Shown in pieces: positions 1 to 7,643 of a stretch of DNA of 8,363 bases. Under the pieces are notes generated by a model, which saw nothing but the letters and a program-made list of their open reading frames with translations, was not told the origin of the DNA and did no database searches. The stretch comes from Parachlamydiaceae bacterium. GTDB taxonomy: Bacteria; Chlamydiota; Chlamydiia; Chlamydiales; Parachlamydiaceae. The DNA lies in NCBI GenBank assembly GCA_013414685.1, contig CP058704.1, positions 2,660,239-2,668,601 on the forward strand, given 5' to 3'. A program made the position numbers and the translations under genes. Every line of letters begins with the position of its first letter. The first letter of the stretch is position 1.

Positions 1-124
1 CATTTCATTTTGCTTTTCGAGACAACTTTTGGACATTAAGATCACTTTATTAAATGTTGAAATCAATTATAGCTGAATGAAATTTTAAATGAAAAATCAA
101 TTAATGACTTGTGTTATTATCATA

Positions 125-152
125 TTGATAATTAGTTCTTTGTGTTTATTAT
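125..152 (+). promoter_or_regulatory. Sigma-70-like promoter for the DUF4116-like gene
   Basis: A -35 hexamer TTGATA (125-130, 5 of 6 to consensus) is followed after 16 bases by TATTAT (147-152, 5 of 6). A separate perfect TATAAT lies at 175-180 without a convincing -35 and could be a second start. Both lie upstream of the ATG at 210. The rest of 1-209 is very AT-rich and shows no coding sequence or RNA gene that I can recognise. Confidence 0.5.
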
Positions 153-209
153 AGTTTAATATTAAAATAAATGTTATAATATTAAATAGATTTATATTTA
201 TGAGGAAGT

Positions 210-1358
210 ATGGTCAGAATTACTGAATCAAGTCCCACAAGATTTTTGATTACATTCCTTTTGTAAGCATTTTTCCGGTATGGGTCGCCTGATCACTGAT
301 ATTTTTCAAAGTTAATCGATAACAATAAAAAGAATGAACCTTCCCAGTCACTTAAAGATAGGATCCAAGTCTGGGAGAGACTAAAAGAGCAGCGGTAGCC
401 ATTTTTCCATTTGTAGGAAATGCAATCTTATTTTACCACGATCGCAAAGTCAATCAGGAGCTCTTTCAAGCCTTAAAGACAGGCATAAAGAAGAATTGCC
501 TGAACTATTAGCTCAGGTTCCAAAGGGGGATCAAACTAGGGCATTCTTTTTAAAAATAGCTAAAGAAAATCCTGAAATTTTAACTTATGTCCCAGAAGAT
601 TTTAAAAAGAACGCTTCATTTATGTATAAAGCAATCAAAGAAAACTCAAATTCGGCTAAATATCTTCAAGGAGTTACAGAAGACACAGTCTTGGCTATTC
701 TAAATCTCAATAAAGAATGGTTTTCACGAGATACTGTGAAAGATCAGGCCATTTTAAATGCTGTGCCCGAAATGACCTCTGATAGGGATTTTCTGTTAAA
801 AGCGGCCAAGTTCGGGTGTGATGTGACCCCTTATTTAGCTCAGCATAGCGACGATAAAAATTTAATTCTTGAAATCATGAGACTTTTTAGGACTAAAACA
901 ATCAGAATAGGTTCTCCGCAAGCAGAGAATATTCAACCTGATCTTTCTTATACTATTAAAGCCTTTAAAGCAGCTTCAGAAGATCTAAAAAAGATCGTGA
1001 TTTTATTGAAAAAGCCTTAGAAATCTATGATGGAATATTGCAGGAAGTTCCTACTATACAAGATTGGGTAAATGACGAAGATTTAATGTTTAATCATTTT
1101 GTGGATTGGAAAACGCTTAAGGGATTTGAACAGGTAGGAAACCAACTCAAAAGTGACCAGCATAGTATGACAAAAGCTTTTCAAAAGAACATAGCAATTT
1201 TAAATTCTATAGATCTAAGCCTTTTTCATAATGAAACGTTCATGCAGGTGATCCTATCTTTAGGGCACTCGCAATTAAAATCTAACAATTTTCCTGAACA
1301 AATTGTGAGAGATCCGGTTTTTAGAGATTTTTGCGTAGATATGGTTCAGAGCCTTTAA
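210..1358 (+). CDS. Membrane-anchored DUF4116-like helical repeat protein (frame broken six times)
   Basis: As given, the frame is split into pieces; the two longest run 496-1020 and 1038-1358. Adding one base at each of six sites (259-262 T4, 288-289 CC, 312-313 TT, 394-395 GG, 487-489 AAA, 987-992 A6) gives one 384-residue protein without stops. The start is ATG 210, with GAGGA at 202-206 just upstream. Residues 11-35 form a strongly hydrophobic, probably membrane-spanning segment, and 64-76 a shorter hydrophobic stretch. From about 110 onward come repeated helical units whose cores run Phe-Leu-x-x-Ala; two carry the motif DRDF (residues 193-196 and 264-267). This spacing resembles DUF4116 repeats, which are common in Parachlamydia-like proteins of unknown function. 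A role at the host interface is inference only. The repeat assignment is by eye and less certain than the gene itself. Confidence 0.6.
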
Positions 1359-1402
1359 AAATGATTTTTCGCACGTTTTCCTGATCTAAGCTAAAATCTT
1401 TC

Positions 1403-1422
1403 AGCGTCTAAGCGCTTCTTTT
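1403..1422 (+). terminator. Weak possible terminator after the DUF4116-like gene
   Basis: AGCG (1403-1406) can pair with CGCT (1413-1416) around a 6-base loop, followed by TCTTTT. It lies 44 bases after the stop at 1358. The stem is only four pairs, so this is a weak candidate. Confidence 0.2.
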
Positions 1423-1515
1423 AAAATAATTCAATCGCGAGAACTTTCAATTCAGTCTAAATGATTATTTGTGAAGTGGAGCGATTACATTCTTGTTTAG
1501 GCTTTATCAAAGAAG

Positions 1516-1544
1516 CTGATTGCTAATCTTAAATTAGCAATCAG
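1516..1544 (-). terminator. 12-bp perfect hairpin at convergent gene ends
   Basis: CTGATTGCTAAT (1516-1527) and ATTAGCAATCAG (1533-1544) are perfect inverted copies around a 5-base loop. The hairpin sits 10 bases beyond the stop of the minus-strand gene (TAA at 1557-1555), the usual place for an intrinsic terminator. On the minus strand only a broken T tract (CTTCTTT) follows. The plus-strand gene ends at 1358, so the hairpin could serve both directions. The remaining DNA in 1359-1554 shows nothing else I can support; an apparent plus-strand frame at 1565-1768 is a shadow of the minus-strand gene. Confidence 0.5.
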
Positions 1545-1554
1545 TGATCAACTT

Positions 1555-2901
1555 TTAATCGTTAATGTTTTTTGACAGAACGAACAAACTTTCTAATTGT
1601 TTTTGGCTGGAAGACAAAATGGATGAACAGGATTTAATAAGAGATGCGATTCTTGCGATAGAACCCATGAGATTGCTATATTCTTCTGTGTGGTCTAAAT
1701 GTTTAACTTCTAATTGTTTTGAAAATTTTTTAGCAGGTTTTCGGTCTGTTGCAACTCTTGAGACATAGCCTTTAGATTTTCTAGCCTATTCAAATAAGAT
1801 TGAATGTATTGTCTTTTTCCCAAGGGTATGTTTGTGATACTTTGGCTGGATGCGAGGACAGTTTTAACTTCGTTTTGATATCTGTCAAAATCAGTGGGTG
1901 TTATAAATGCAAACAAAGAAGTTGAAAACGCACTCTTTGTTTTCTCTATTTGATTTTCAAAATGATCAAGATAGCGTGAAATTTTGTAAGAATGGATGAC
2001 TTTAGGTTCTTTAAGGTGCAAATTTCTTTTATCAATAATTTCGACGGGTGCATTTTAAGATAATGCAATTTGCTTTCATAGACAGTTCGTCCAACATTGA
2101 ATTGCGAATAAGCATTGGAAGAGGAGTCTGTCCTAGTAAGTTTACTATTTTCAAGTACATAATATCCCGAGGTATTTTCTTCATAAGGAATGTCAATTAA
2201 ACCGACTTCGCGGCTTTTGTATTGGAGCCTAGCTAGTTTTAGACCCATTGGATCCTGAACAAAAACGCTACCATAAGAATTTGTCTTTATGGCTCTATTA
2301 ATTTCACCCCTTGCACCGTCTCAACATGTGGCTTAAGCGCTGATGAAAATCCATGGTAATATTTAGCTAATTCCTGGATTGCTTTTTTACAGCCCATAGT
2401 TCGATCAAGGCCTCACGGCCAAAGGGTCCAAAAGCAATTAGACTCCTTTTCAATGGGAGACAATATTTTTAGGCTGTTTTGACTGAGTAGAGACTGTAAC
2501 TCTAAACGTACAAGTTATCTTTGACCCATAATCTAAGTCAGTGCTTTTTGATAGTCTAATTATATAAGCACCAGTCGCTTTATTTTTACCTATTGATCCG
2601 TGTATTTTTATGCTGGCTGGATCAATTTCAGGCATCGTTTTTAACTCATTGATCATCTGGGTTAATATCCATTGATTTGCTACATTTGTTGATTTGTCAA
2701 TTTGAGCAAGAATTTGATTGAATTTTTGTTTAATCAATTGATCATTATTATTGTTATTAACCTGAGAAAAAGAGCGTTTTCTTCAGTCTGTACGAGATTT
2801 AAGTCTTCAATAGAATCTGAAAGTTGATGGACTGGCGAAGTGGATAATGTATTATCGACTGGAGTTGTAAAAGAAATATTGGAGTTATTTACCGGTTGCA
2901 T
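1555..2901 (-). CDS. Hypothetical protein, 450 residues after repair (frame broken six times)
   Basis: I do not recognise this protein. Six one-base additions join all pieces into one frame: plus-strand sites 2767-2771 (A5), 2455-2457 (GGG), 2383-2388 (T6), 2291-2292 (GG), 2046-2048 (GGG) and 1722-1731 (A4T6). The start is ATG at 2901, with AAAGGA nine bases upstream; the stop is TAA at 1557-1555. I see no signal peptide or membrane segment. Residues 1-55 are rich in Ser, Thr and Asn, including an Asn5 run near 49-53. Residues 95-285 appear to be mixed alpha/beta. Residues 300-450 look helical, and the last 85 are Gln/Leu/Ser-rich and possibly coiled coil. A polar, disordered N-terminus plus helical tail would suit a type III secreted effector, but nothing here proves secretion. 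It has its own promoter and no co-directional neighbour within 280 bases. Confidence 0.6.
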
Positions 2902-2942
2902 AGATGATCATCCTTTAATGATTTTAAAACGAAAAGTTGAAT

Positions 2943-2971
2943 ATTAAAAATTAATATTTTTTATTTGTCAA
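2943..2971 (-). promoter_or_regulatory. Strong sigma-70-like promoter for the 450-residue hypothetical gene
   Basis: On the minus strand a perfect TTGACA (2971-2966) is followed after exactly 17 bases by TTTAAT (2948-2943, 5 of 6). This places the transcript start roughly 30-35 bases before the ATG at 2901 and upstream of the AAAGGA ribosome-binding site at 2916-2911. Confidence 0.65.
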
Positions 2972-3080
2972 TGTGAAAAATATGGAATTATAATAAATAA
3001 TTAAATATATCAAACATTTTAGGGAATCAAAAAAATTAAATTATATTTTTTACGATGAAGAAAGATTGTTTTTGAAAGCA

Positions 3081-3100
3081 TTCGAAAAAACACTTTCGAA
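3081..3100. other. Hairpin in the gap between hypothetical gene and autotransporter
   Basis: TTCGAAA (3081-3087) and TTTCGAA (3094-3100) form a perfect 7-bp stem with a 6-base loop, about 85 bases beyond the autotransporter stop (3187-3185). It could be a terminator for that gene, but no T run follows the stem on the minus strand. A small dyad AAGGAGTCCTT followed by TGCTTTTTT lies next to it at about 3111-3129 in the plus direction. The rest of 2902-3184 is AT-rich and without a recognisable gene. Confidence 0.25.
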
Positions 3101-3184
3101 GTCTACAATGAAGGAGTCCTTTGCTTTTTTAGGAACTGTTATTAAGATGTAAGATGGCACATCCTTCTCAAGATTTAATTACTT

Positions 3185-6100
3185 TTAAAATCTATAATTG
3201 AGTTCTAAATTCACTTCCTGCTCTTGGCGTTTATTGCCTAGTTCAATATCATACCAGGATGTGAGGGCAAATTGATCATTGATAAAGTAGTCAAGCCCTG
3301 CACCCACTTGTACCTGATTAAAGAGCTCATTAGTTCCAAAGACGGAAAAGTCAGCGCTTATGCCAGGAAAAGCGGCTGTATATTTTTCCCGCTAAGGAGT
3401 CGATGACCAACGTAGCTGACAGATAAGCTGGGTAGAAAGCTGCCTCCATACCAATTGAAGTTTTTAGCAAATTGAATGCCCGCTTCATAGCGTATTAGGT
3501 TGGAATGGTTGCTTTTGACAATAAGATCAATACTTTCTGCTCCTTTTTCGCGGTAATTATTCTGTTGAACAAAATAATAATCAGCATTAGCAAAGGGATC
3601 ACGTCCATAGTGCAATAGTACATGTTCAATCCAAAGCCTAAATGTGGATTAAATCCATAGCTATAATGTCTGTTCCGTGCTGTTCGATCTATGTTGGCAA
3701 AATGAATGTTTCGTCGAACGTTAAAATTGTTGATAAACCCTAAAAGAGTGGCGTCAATGAAATAATTGGGCGTTCCATACGTTAAATAGCTACCTGCATA
3801 GAAGCTATTAATGTCAGAATGGCCAGCTGAATTTTCCCAATGAAGGTTTGTCCGTGAATAAGCCACTCCAACCCCGCCATACAGGGCGTCATAAAGCTTA
3901 TTATCAAGACCTACGGCGATGCCTTCACTGGCTGTATTAAATCCTCTTAAACCTTGAGATTTATTTTGACGTACAAAATCTCCTGCCGCAGCAATCCACA
4001 TATTGCCTCTTTGAAGAGGACTGAAGTTGCAGGGATCGTAGGAATTACGCAAAAACCTTAATCGGTCAACGAAAGTGTTATTAATCATATGCGCGGTATC
4101 TGCAGCCGTAAGACTTAAAGCTTCGAAGATGGCAGGATGCATCTGATCAAGCGCTTTTGTTCTTGTTCAGGCGTGAGAGTGTTTAGAGCCGCTATAATTG
4201 TCAAAATATCGGGATCCGCACTCATGTGGTCACGAATGTACTCTGCGACACGTAAAGCATTTCCAGTTAATCCAAAGGTGTCTAAATTTGTAGTCAGAAC
4301 TGTCAAAACAACCGAGGTAGGAAAGTAATTAACACCTAAGAGGACATTGGAAGGAAGGAGCGTGGTTGCAAATTGTCCGGTGACTCCGCCTCCGGCTTGT
4401 ATGATCGTATAATTTGTACCGCGTAGATAAATTCCTGGTGCAGCACTAACTGCTAAAGTCCCGCCATTAATGGTCACAGGACCTGCAGCTAAAATGAGAT
4501 CGGATTGGCCCATACTATTGATTTCTGCTTCATAAACACCCGTCGGATTGATTACCAAACTATTGACAGTTAAAGTGCCAATGGAATTGCCCGGTGAGAT
4601 AATCCCATTAAGAATGACATTTCCGACTGTTCCTATTCCGGAAAGTGTGGCCCCAGGATTGACAGTGAGAAGACTTCCAAGAACTCCATTCACTTTTAAG
4701 TTACCAGCAACAACAGTGGTACTGCCGGCAAAACCCAGGCTATTGCCGGTCATTGCTACCGTGCCAGTGCCTTGCTTTAGAAAAGCCCCTGATCCGGAAA
4801 GACTTCCCCGAAGGTTCCATCAAAATTCTGATCTAAAACAAAAGTCGCATTATCGATCACACTTCCTGAAGGAATACTATTTGTATTTCCTTGTAAGATC
4901 CCTCCAGTGATTGTTGTGCTTCCTGTGTAGCTATTGGCCCCGGATAAAATGAGTAGGCCGGCATTTTGTTTAATTAACATCCCTGTCCCGCTGATAGGCC
5001 CGGAAAACACCCCTGTTGTCGGCTGGTCAAAAATAAGAATGCTATTGTTTAAAACTGGACCAGACGGGATATTGGTTGTACTCCCTTGAAGAGTCCCGCC
5101 CGTGATGGTGGTTCCACCTGCATAAGTATTTGTCCCTGAAAGAATGAGCGTTCCAGCATTTTGTTTTACAAAAGAACCAGTTCCCGTAATGTTGCCGGAA
5201 TAAGTCCCGTTGGCGGCCTGATCAAAAACTAAAATGCCATTATCTAAAACTCCATTTGAGGCTGGAATACTAGTGGTATTCCCTTGCAGAGTTCCAGCAG
5301 AGATTATTGTCCCGGCTGCATATGAATTTGTTCCCGTCAGAACAAGGGTACTTGCTCCCTGTTTTACTAAAGCACCTGTACCAGTAATATTGCTTGCGTA
5401 CGTTCCAGGTGTTGATTGGTCAAAAACCAAAGTGCTATTATCTGTGATCCCCGCCTGTGGAAGATTTGTCGCGTTACCTTGAAGAGTTCCTGTGGTCACA
5501 ACGCCAGTCCCGCTTAGGGTATTTGTACCCGTTAAGATGAGTGTTCCATTTCCAATTTTAGTGAGCGTGCCGGCTCCTGTTAAATTTTGCGGGACAGTGA
5601 TGGTAAAAGCCTGGCTATCGAATGTGCTTGTGTTTGTGAGAGTTGCTGTTGTGAGGCCTGAAATAAAGCTGGAACTACCCCTGAAGCTTGTAAAGTGGCA
5701 TTATTAAGCGTAAAAGAGCCAACCCCGGCTCCTCCTGTAATAGAACCTGTGGTCAGCCGGCTATTCGTAGCGACATTCAGAGTGCCGCTGTTGCTGACAG
5801 CCATTAAAATACTGCCTGCTGTCACTTGCGAATTATTTGTTACGTTCATAAGACCGATACCGGCACTTCCAATCGTCAGAGTCCCTGTATTAGTCCAGGT
5901 TGATGTAGCATCACAGGTTGCACTTCCTGAGCTTCCAGCCAAAGATCCAATGGTAGTTGTTCCGGTGGAAGCTGTTGCGTTCGACGTTAAATTGAATATA
6001 CCGGTCCCTGATTGCGCGATAGTAAAGTTGCCTGTGCACGTCCAGGTGACACCCGAAGGAGGGGCGTTGTTGACAGTCAAAGTTCCTGTAATTCCCGTAT

Positions 6101-6842
6101 TTTGCCCGACAACACATGAACCTGTAGAGGCTTTAGCACTATTATTCACACTGAGTGTACATGTTCGTGAAACTCCAACTACCAAATTTCCTGCATTAGT
6201 AAAAGTTGTATTCGCGTCGCGGATGATTGCATTAAAGTTATTGCCAGCATTCACACCAAATTCAATGCTTCCAGTGTTTAGTGCTGCTCCTTGTCTAACT
6301 GTAAAGTTTGCTATATTTCCGGAAAGCCCAACTTTGAAATCGCCTGTATTGTTCCACGCCGAGTTCGGATCTTGCACGGTGATATCAGCTGAACTTCCTG
6401 CGTTTGCCGCCGCTTGAGTGGTTGTTGTATTCAAAATCCCGCCATTTTGAATAGTGATTCGGCCATCAGCAAAATCTCCTAAAAGAAAAGATCCCGCACC
6501 TGTATTATTATTCCATGTCAGTGCATTTACAGTGACTTGACTTGTGCCAGTCGTGCTACCAATAATGGCAGTTTGTGATGTAAGATTTTGGCTAGTGAAA
6601 TTTATTCCCGATCCATTATCTGTAACAACAATTCCTGCTGTAGGAGAATCGGTATCAGTTCTTGGAGTCCCGCCATTTGCTATGTTGGCAGTGTCATTAA
6701 TTGTAGGTGGCCCAACCGGATTCCAATTGGTGCCTAAAGCCCAGTCTCCATTACCTACATTCCAGTTAAAGGTGGTCGCATTTAAAGTTGATAAACAAGT
6801 AGAGACTAAAATGAATGAGATAAAACTCTTATTAAAAATCAC
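3185..6842 (-). CDS. Large type V autotransporter (adhesin-like surface protein; frame broken five times)
   Basis: Pieces in three frames join into one 1220-residue protein when one base is added at each of five plus-strand sites: 5665-5667, 4806-4809, 4155-4158, 3614-3615 and 3374-3375. Start is GTG 6842; no good Shine-Dalgarno is visible. Residues 1-22 are a signal peptide (lysine, hydrophobic core, Leu-Asn-Ala). Residues about 23-390 carry Thr/Asn/Gly-rich beta repeats of the T5SS/PEP-CTERM type; 427-700 carry passenger-associated beta repeats (TIGR02601-like); 705-850 resemble the conserved passenger end. About 948-1220 form the outer-membrane barrel, finishing Tyr-Arg-Phe-stop, the terminal aromatic expected for Bam-dependent insertion. 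The protein would cross the inner membrane by Sec and display its passenger on the surface. It lacks the GGA(I/L/V) and FxxN motifs of chlamydial Pmp proteins. Class is secure; ligand is unknown. Confidence 0.85.
4699..5484 (-). repeat. Tandem passenger-associated beta repeats, 65-66 residues each
   Basis: Within the autotransporter, near-identical units begin with Leu-Gln-Gly at codons starting near 5484, 5289, 5091 and 4896, giving periods of 195, 198 and 195 bases. Each runs Leu-Gln-Gly, Ile-Pro, Asp-Asn, Phe-Asp-Gln, Gly-Thr-Gly, Lys-Gln, Leu-Ser-Gly-x-Asn-Ser/Thr-Tyr, Gly-Thr-Thr. An earlier, more diverged copy of the second half lies just upstream (to about 5560). This matches the autotransporter-associated beta strand repeat, which builds a right-handed beta helix. 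The DNA similarity makes unit gain and loss by recombination likely. Confidence 0.8.
5741..6515 (-). repeat. T5SS/PEP-CTERM-type repeats in the N-terminal passenger
   Basis: Five degenerate units are anchored on an aromatic residue followed by Asn/Thr-x-Thr/Ala-Gly: Trp110, Trp163, Phe214, Trp267 and Trp316, spaced 53, 51, 53 and 49 residues. Each continues with a Val-Gly or Ile-Gly turn, a Ser-Gly turn, an alternating beta strand and Thr-Gly-Ser. This resembles the T5SS/PEP-CTERM-associated repeat (TIGR04393-like). Sequence conservation is much lower than in the downstream repeats, suggesting an older array. Confidence 0.6.
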
Positions 6843-6967
6843 CCATTTGGTTTTTCTATAAAGAATCGTATATTTTTATTCTGAAACCCATCGTTTTCCA
6901 AAAATTGAGATCCTCTGAAAAAACCATTGCCCACCTCGTGTTGTCAATGGGGATGTGCATAAAAGTT

Positions 6968-7000
6968 ATAATTTTTTTGTCAAAATAATTTTTTTGTCAA
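6968..7000 (-). promoter_or_regulatory. Tandem 16-bp repeat carrying two TTGACA boxes
   Basis: ATAATTTTTTTGTCAA occurs at 6968-6983 and again, identically, at 6985-7000, a 17-base period. Read on the minus strand this puts two perfect TTGACA hexamers 17 bases apart, upstream of the autotransporter. From the nearer one, TATGCA (6961-6956, only 3 of 6) is the best -10 at 16 bases. This is probably the promoter/operator area of the autotransporter; which element does what is inference. Confidence 0.4.
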
Positions 7001-7034
7001 TATAAATGATTGATTATAAATAAGTTATCATCAT

Positions 7035-7069
7035 AAATTGTTAACAATTTCGCTTTAAAATTTCGCTTT
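7035..7069. promoter_or_regulatory. 16-bp palindrome and 11-bp direct repeats upstream of infA
   Basis: AAATTGTTAACAATTT (7035-7050) is a perfect palindrome. Overlapping its end, AATTTCGCTTT occurs twice, at 7046-7056 and 7059-7069, a 13-base period. These lie between the autotransporter and the infA promoter and look like possible protein-binding sites. No matching regulator is in the window. Apart from this, the tandem repeat and the infA promoter, 6843-7186 shows no gene. Confidence 0.35.
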
Positions 7070-7104
7070 GTGCTTGGTTTTTTGGAATTTCTTAAGAATT
7101 TTGC

Positions 7105-7132
7105 TTGACATTTAAGAAATCTATGTTATTTT
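7105..7132 (+). promoter_or_regulatory. Sigma-70-like promoter of infA
   Basis: A perfect TTGACA (7105-7110) is followed after 16 bases by TATTTT (7127-7132). TATTAT at 7132-7137 is an alternative -10, but at a long 21-base spacing. The predicted start lies about 45-50 bases before the infA ATG at 7187. Confidence 0.6.
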
Positions 7133-7186
7133 ATTATACACTAATAAAGTCGAATTTTCATTCCACACAAAAGCTCAAGAAAAAGC

Positions 7187-7405
7187 ATGGCAAAAGAAGA
7201 TACTATAAAACTTGATGGAACAGTAGAAGAGTTATTACCCAATATGACCTTCCGAGTTTCCCTTCAAAATGGATTAAAAGTGATTGCTCATCTTTGCGGG
7301 AAGATGCGAATGAAAAATATCCGTGTATTAGTGGGAGATGTAGTGACTGTGGAAATGTCTCCTTATGATTTGACAAAGGCGCGGATTATTTTCCGCCAGC
7401 GCTAA
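7187..7405 (+). CDS. infA: Translation initiation factor IF-1
   Basis: The complete 72-residue protein has the normal IF-1 length and is a single S1-type OB fold. IF-1 binds the 30S A site and works with IF-2 and IF-3 to place initiator tRNA. Visible family signatures are the N-terminal Met-Ala-Lys-Glu-Asp, Gly-x-Val-Glu-Glu-Leu-Leu-Pro, the stretch Ala-His-Leu-Cys-Gly-Lys-Met-Arg-Met (about residues 34-42) and the C-terminal Asp-Leu-Thr-Lys-Ala-Arg-Ile. The Leu-Cys-Gly-Lys form, where many bacteria have Ile-Ser-Gly-Lys, agrees with chlamydial IF-1 as I recall it. The start is ATG 7187; the upstream AAGAAAAAGC is only a weak ribosome-binding site. It has its own promoter and terminator, so it is probably transcribed separately from tRNA-Thr and tuf downstream. 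The frame is intact. Confidence 0.96.
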   Translation: MAKEDTIKLDGTVEELLPNMTFRVSLQNGLKVIAHLCGKMRMKNIRVLVGDVVTVEMSPYDLTKARIIFRQR

Positions 7406-7510
7406 GCAAGAGATAAAATTTCGGTTTTAAAGATTTAAATTCATTGAGAAAACCCGGAATTGACATCAATTTTTGATGCGCCAGCGACCTTTAAGGTTTG
7501 AGAAAAATAA

Positions 7511-7541
7511 ATCAAATCCCCGAGGGGATTTGGTCTTCTTT
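7511..7541 (+). terminator. Intrinsic terminator of infA
   Basis: CAAATCCCC (7513-7521) and GGGGATTTG (7524-7532) form a perfect 9-bp stem, extendable outward by a T-G and an A-T pair, with a tight GA turn. T-rich TCTTCTTTT follows (7534-7542). It lies about 105 bases after the infA stop. A smaller dyad, CATCAA/TTGATG at 7464-7478, lies between and is of unknown relevance. Confidence 0.8.
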
Positions 7542-7577
7542 TCTCAGTCCTTGGAAAGAAAAGGAAGAAAACGCGAT

Positions 7578-7610
7578 TAGTGTTGATCTTTTTGCAAAAA
7601 GTCTACACTA
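7578..7610 (+). promoter_or_regulatory. Interrupted 33-bp dyad upstream of tRNA-Thr/tuf, overlapping a weak promoter
   Basis: TAGTGT (7578-7583) pairs with ACACTA (7605-7610), and inside them CTTTTTGCAAAAAG (7588-7601) is a perfect 14-base palindrome; a 4- and a 3-base mismatch separate the arms. A weak promoter overlaps: TTGATC (7583-7588) and TACACT (7604-7609), with a short 15-base spacer. After the infA terminator a promoter for tRNA-Thr and tuf is expected about here. It may be an operator on that promoter or a leader stem-loop. Confidence 0.35.
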
Positions 7611-7643
7611 GCATGCTTTGAGTTTGTGAATAAAAGGTAGCTT

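Noticed and set aside
200..202. Alternative ATG start for the DUF4116-like gene
   Set aside because: That frame stops after eight codons, while ATG 210 leads into the repaired long frame.
1516..1544. Inverted repeat as the end of an insertion sequence
   Set aside because: The two arms are only five bases apart and sit just after a stop codon; no transposase or target duplication is present anywhere in the window.
1565..1768. Plus-strand open frame of 67 codons
   Set aside because: It overlaps the C-terminal coding part of the minus-strand hypothetical gene and has no supporting signals.
4699..5484. CRISPR-like array
   Set aside because: The repeats are 195-198 bases, contiguous without spacers, and coding in frame for a known type of autotransporter repeat.
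4548..5707. Three further plus-strand frames (4548-4910, 5234-5482, 5492-5707)
   Set aside because: Same antisense composition effect across the passenger repeats; they share a repeated Val/Pro pattern and no ribosome-binding sites or domains are seen.
5695..6417. Plus-strand open frame of 240 codons inside the autotransporter
   Set aside because: It lies antisense to the repetitive passenger; its Val/Pro/Leu-rich translation is a shadow of Thr/Asn/Gly-rich codons. The minus strand has signal peptide, repeats and barrel.
3185..6842. Programmed -1 frameshifting as the explanation for the broken autotransporter
   Set aside because: The five junctions lack a common slippery heptamer and following structure, several lie at runs of only two or three bases, and the same defect appears in two unrelated genes.
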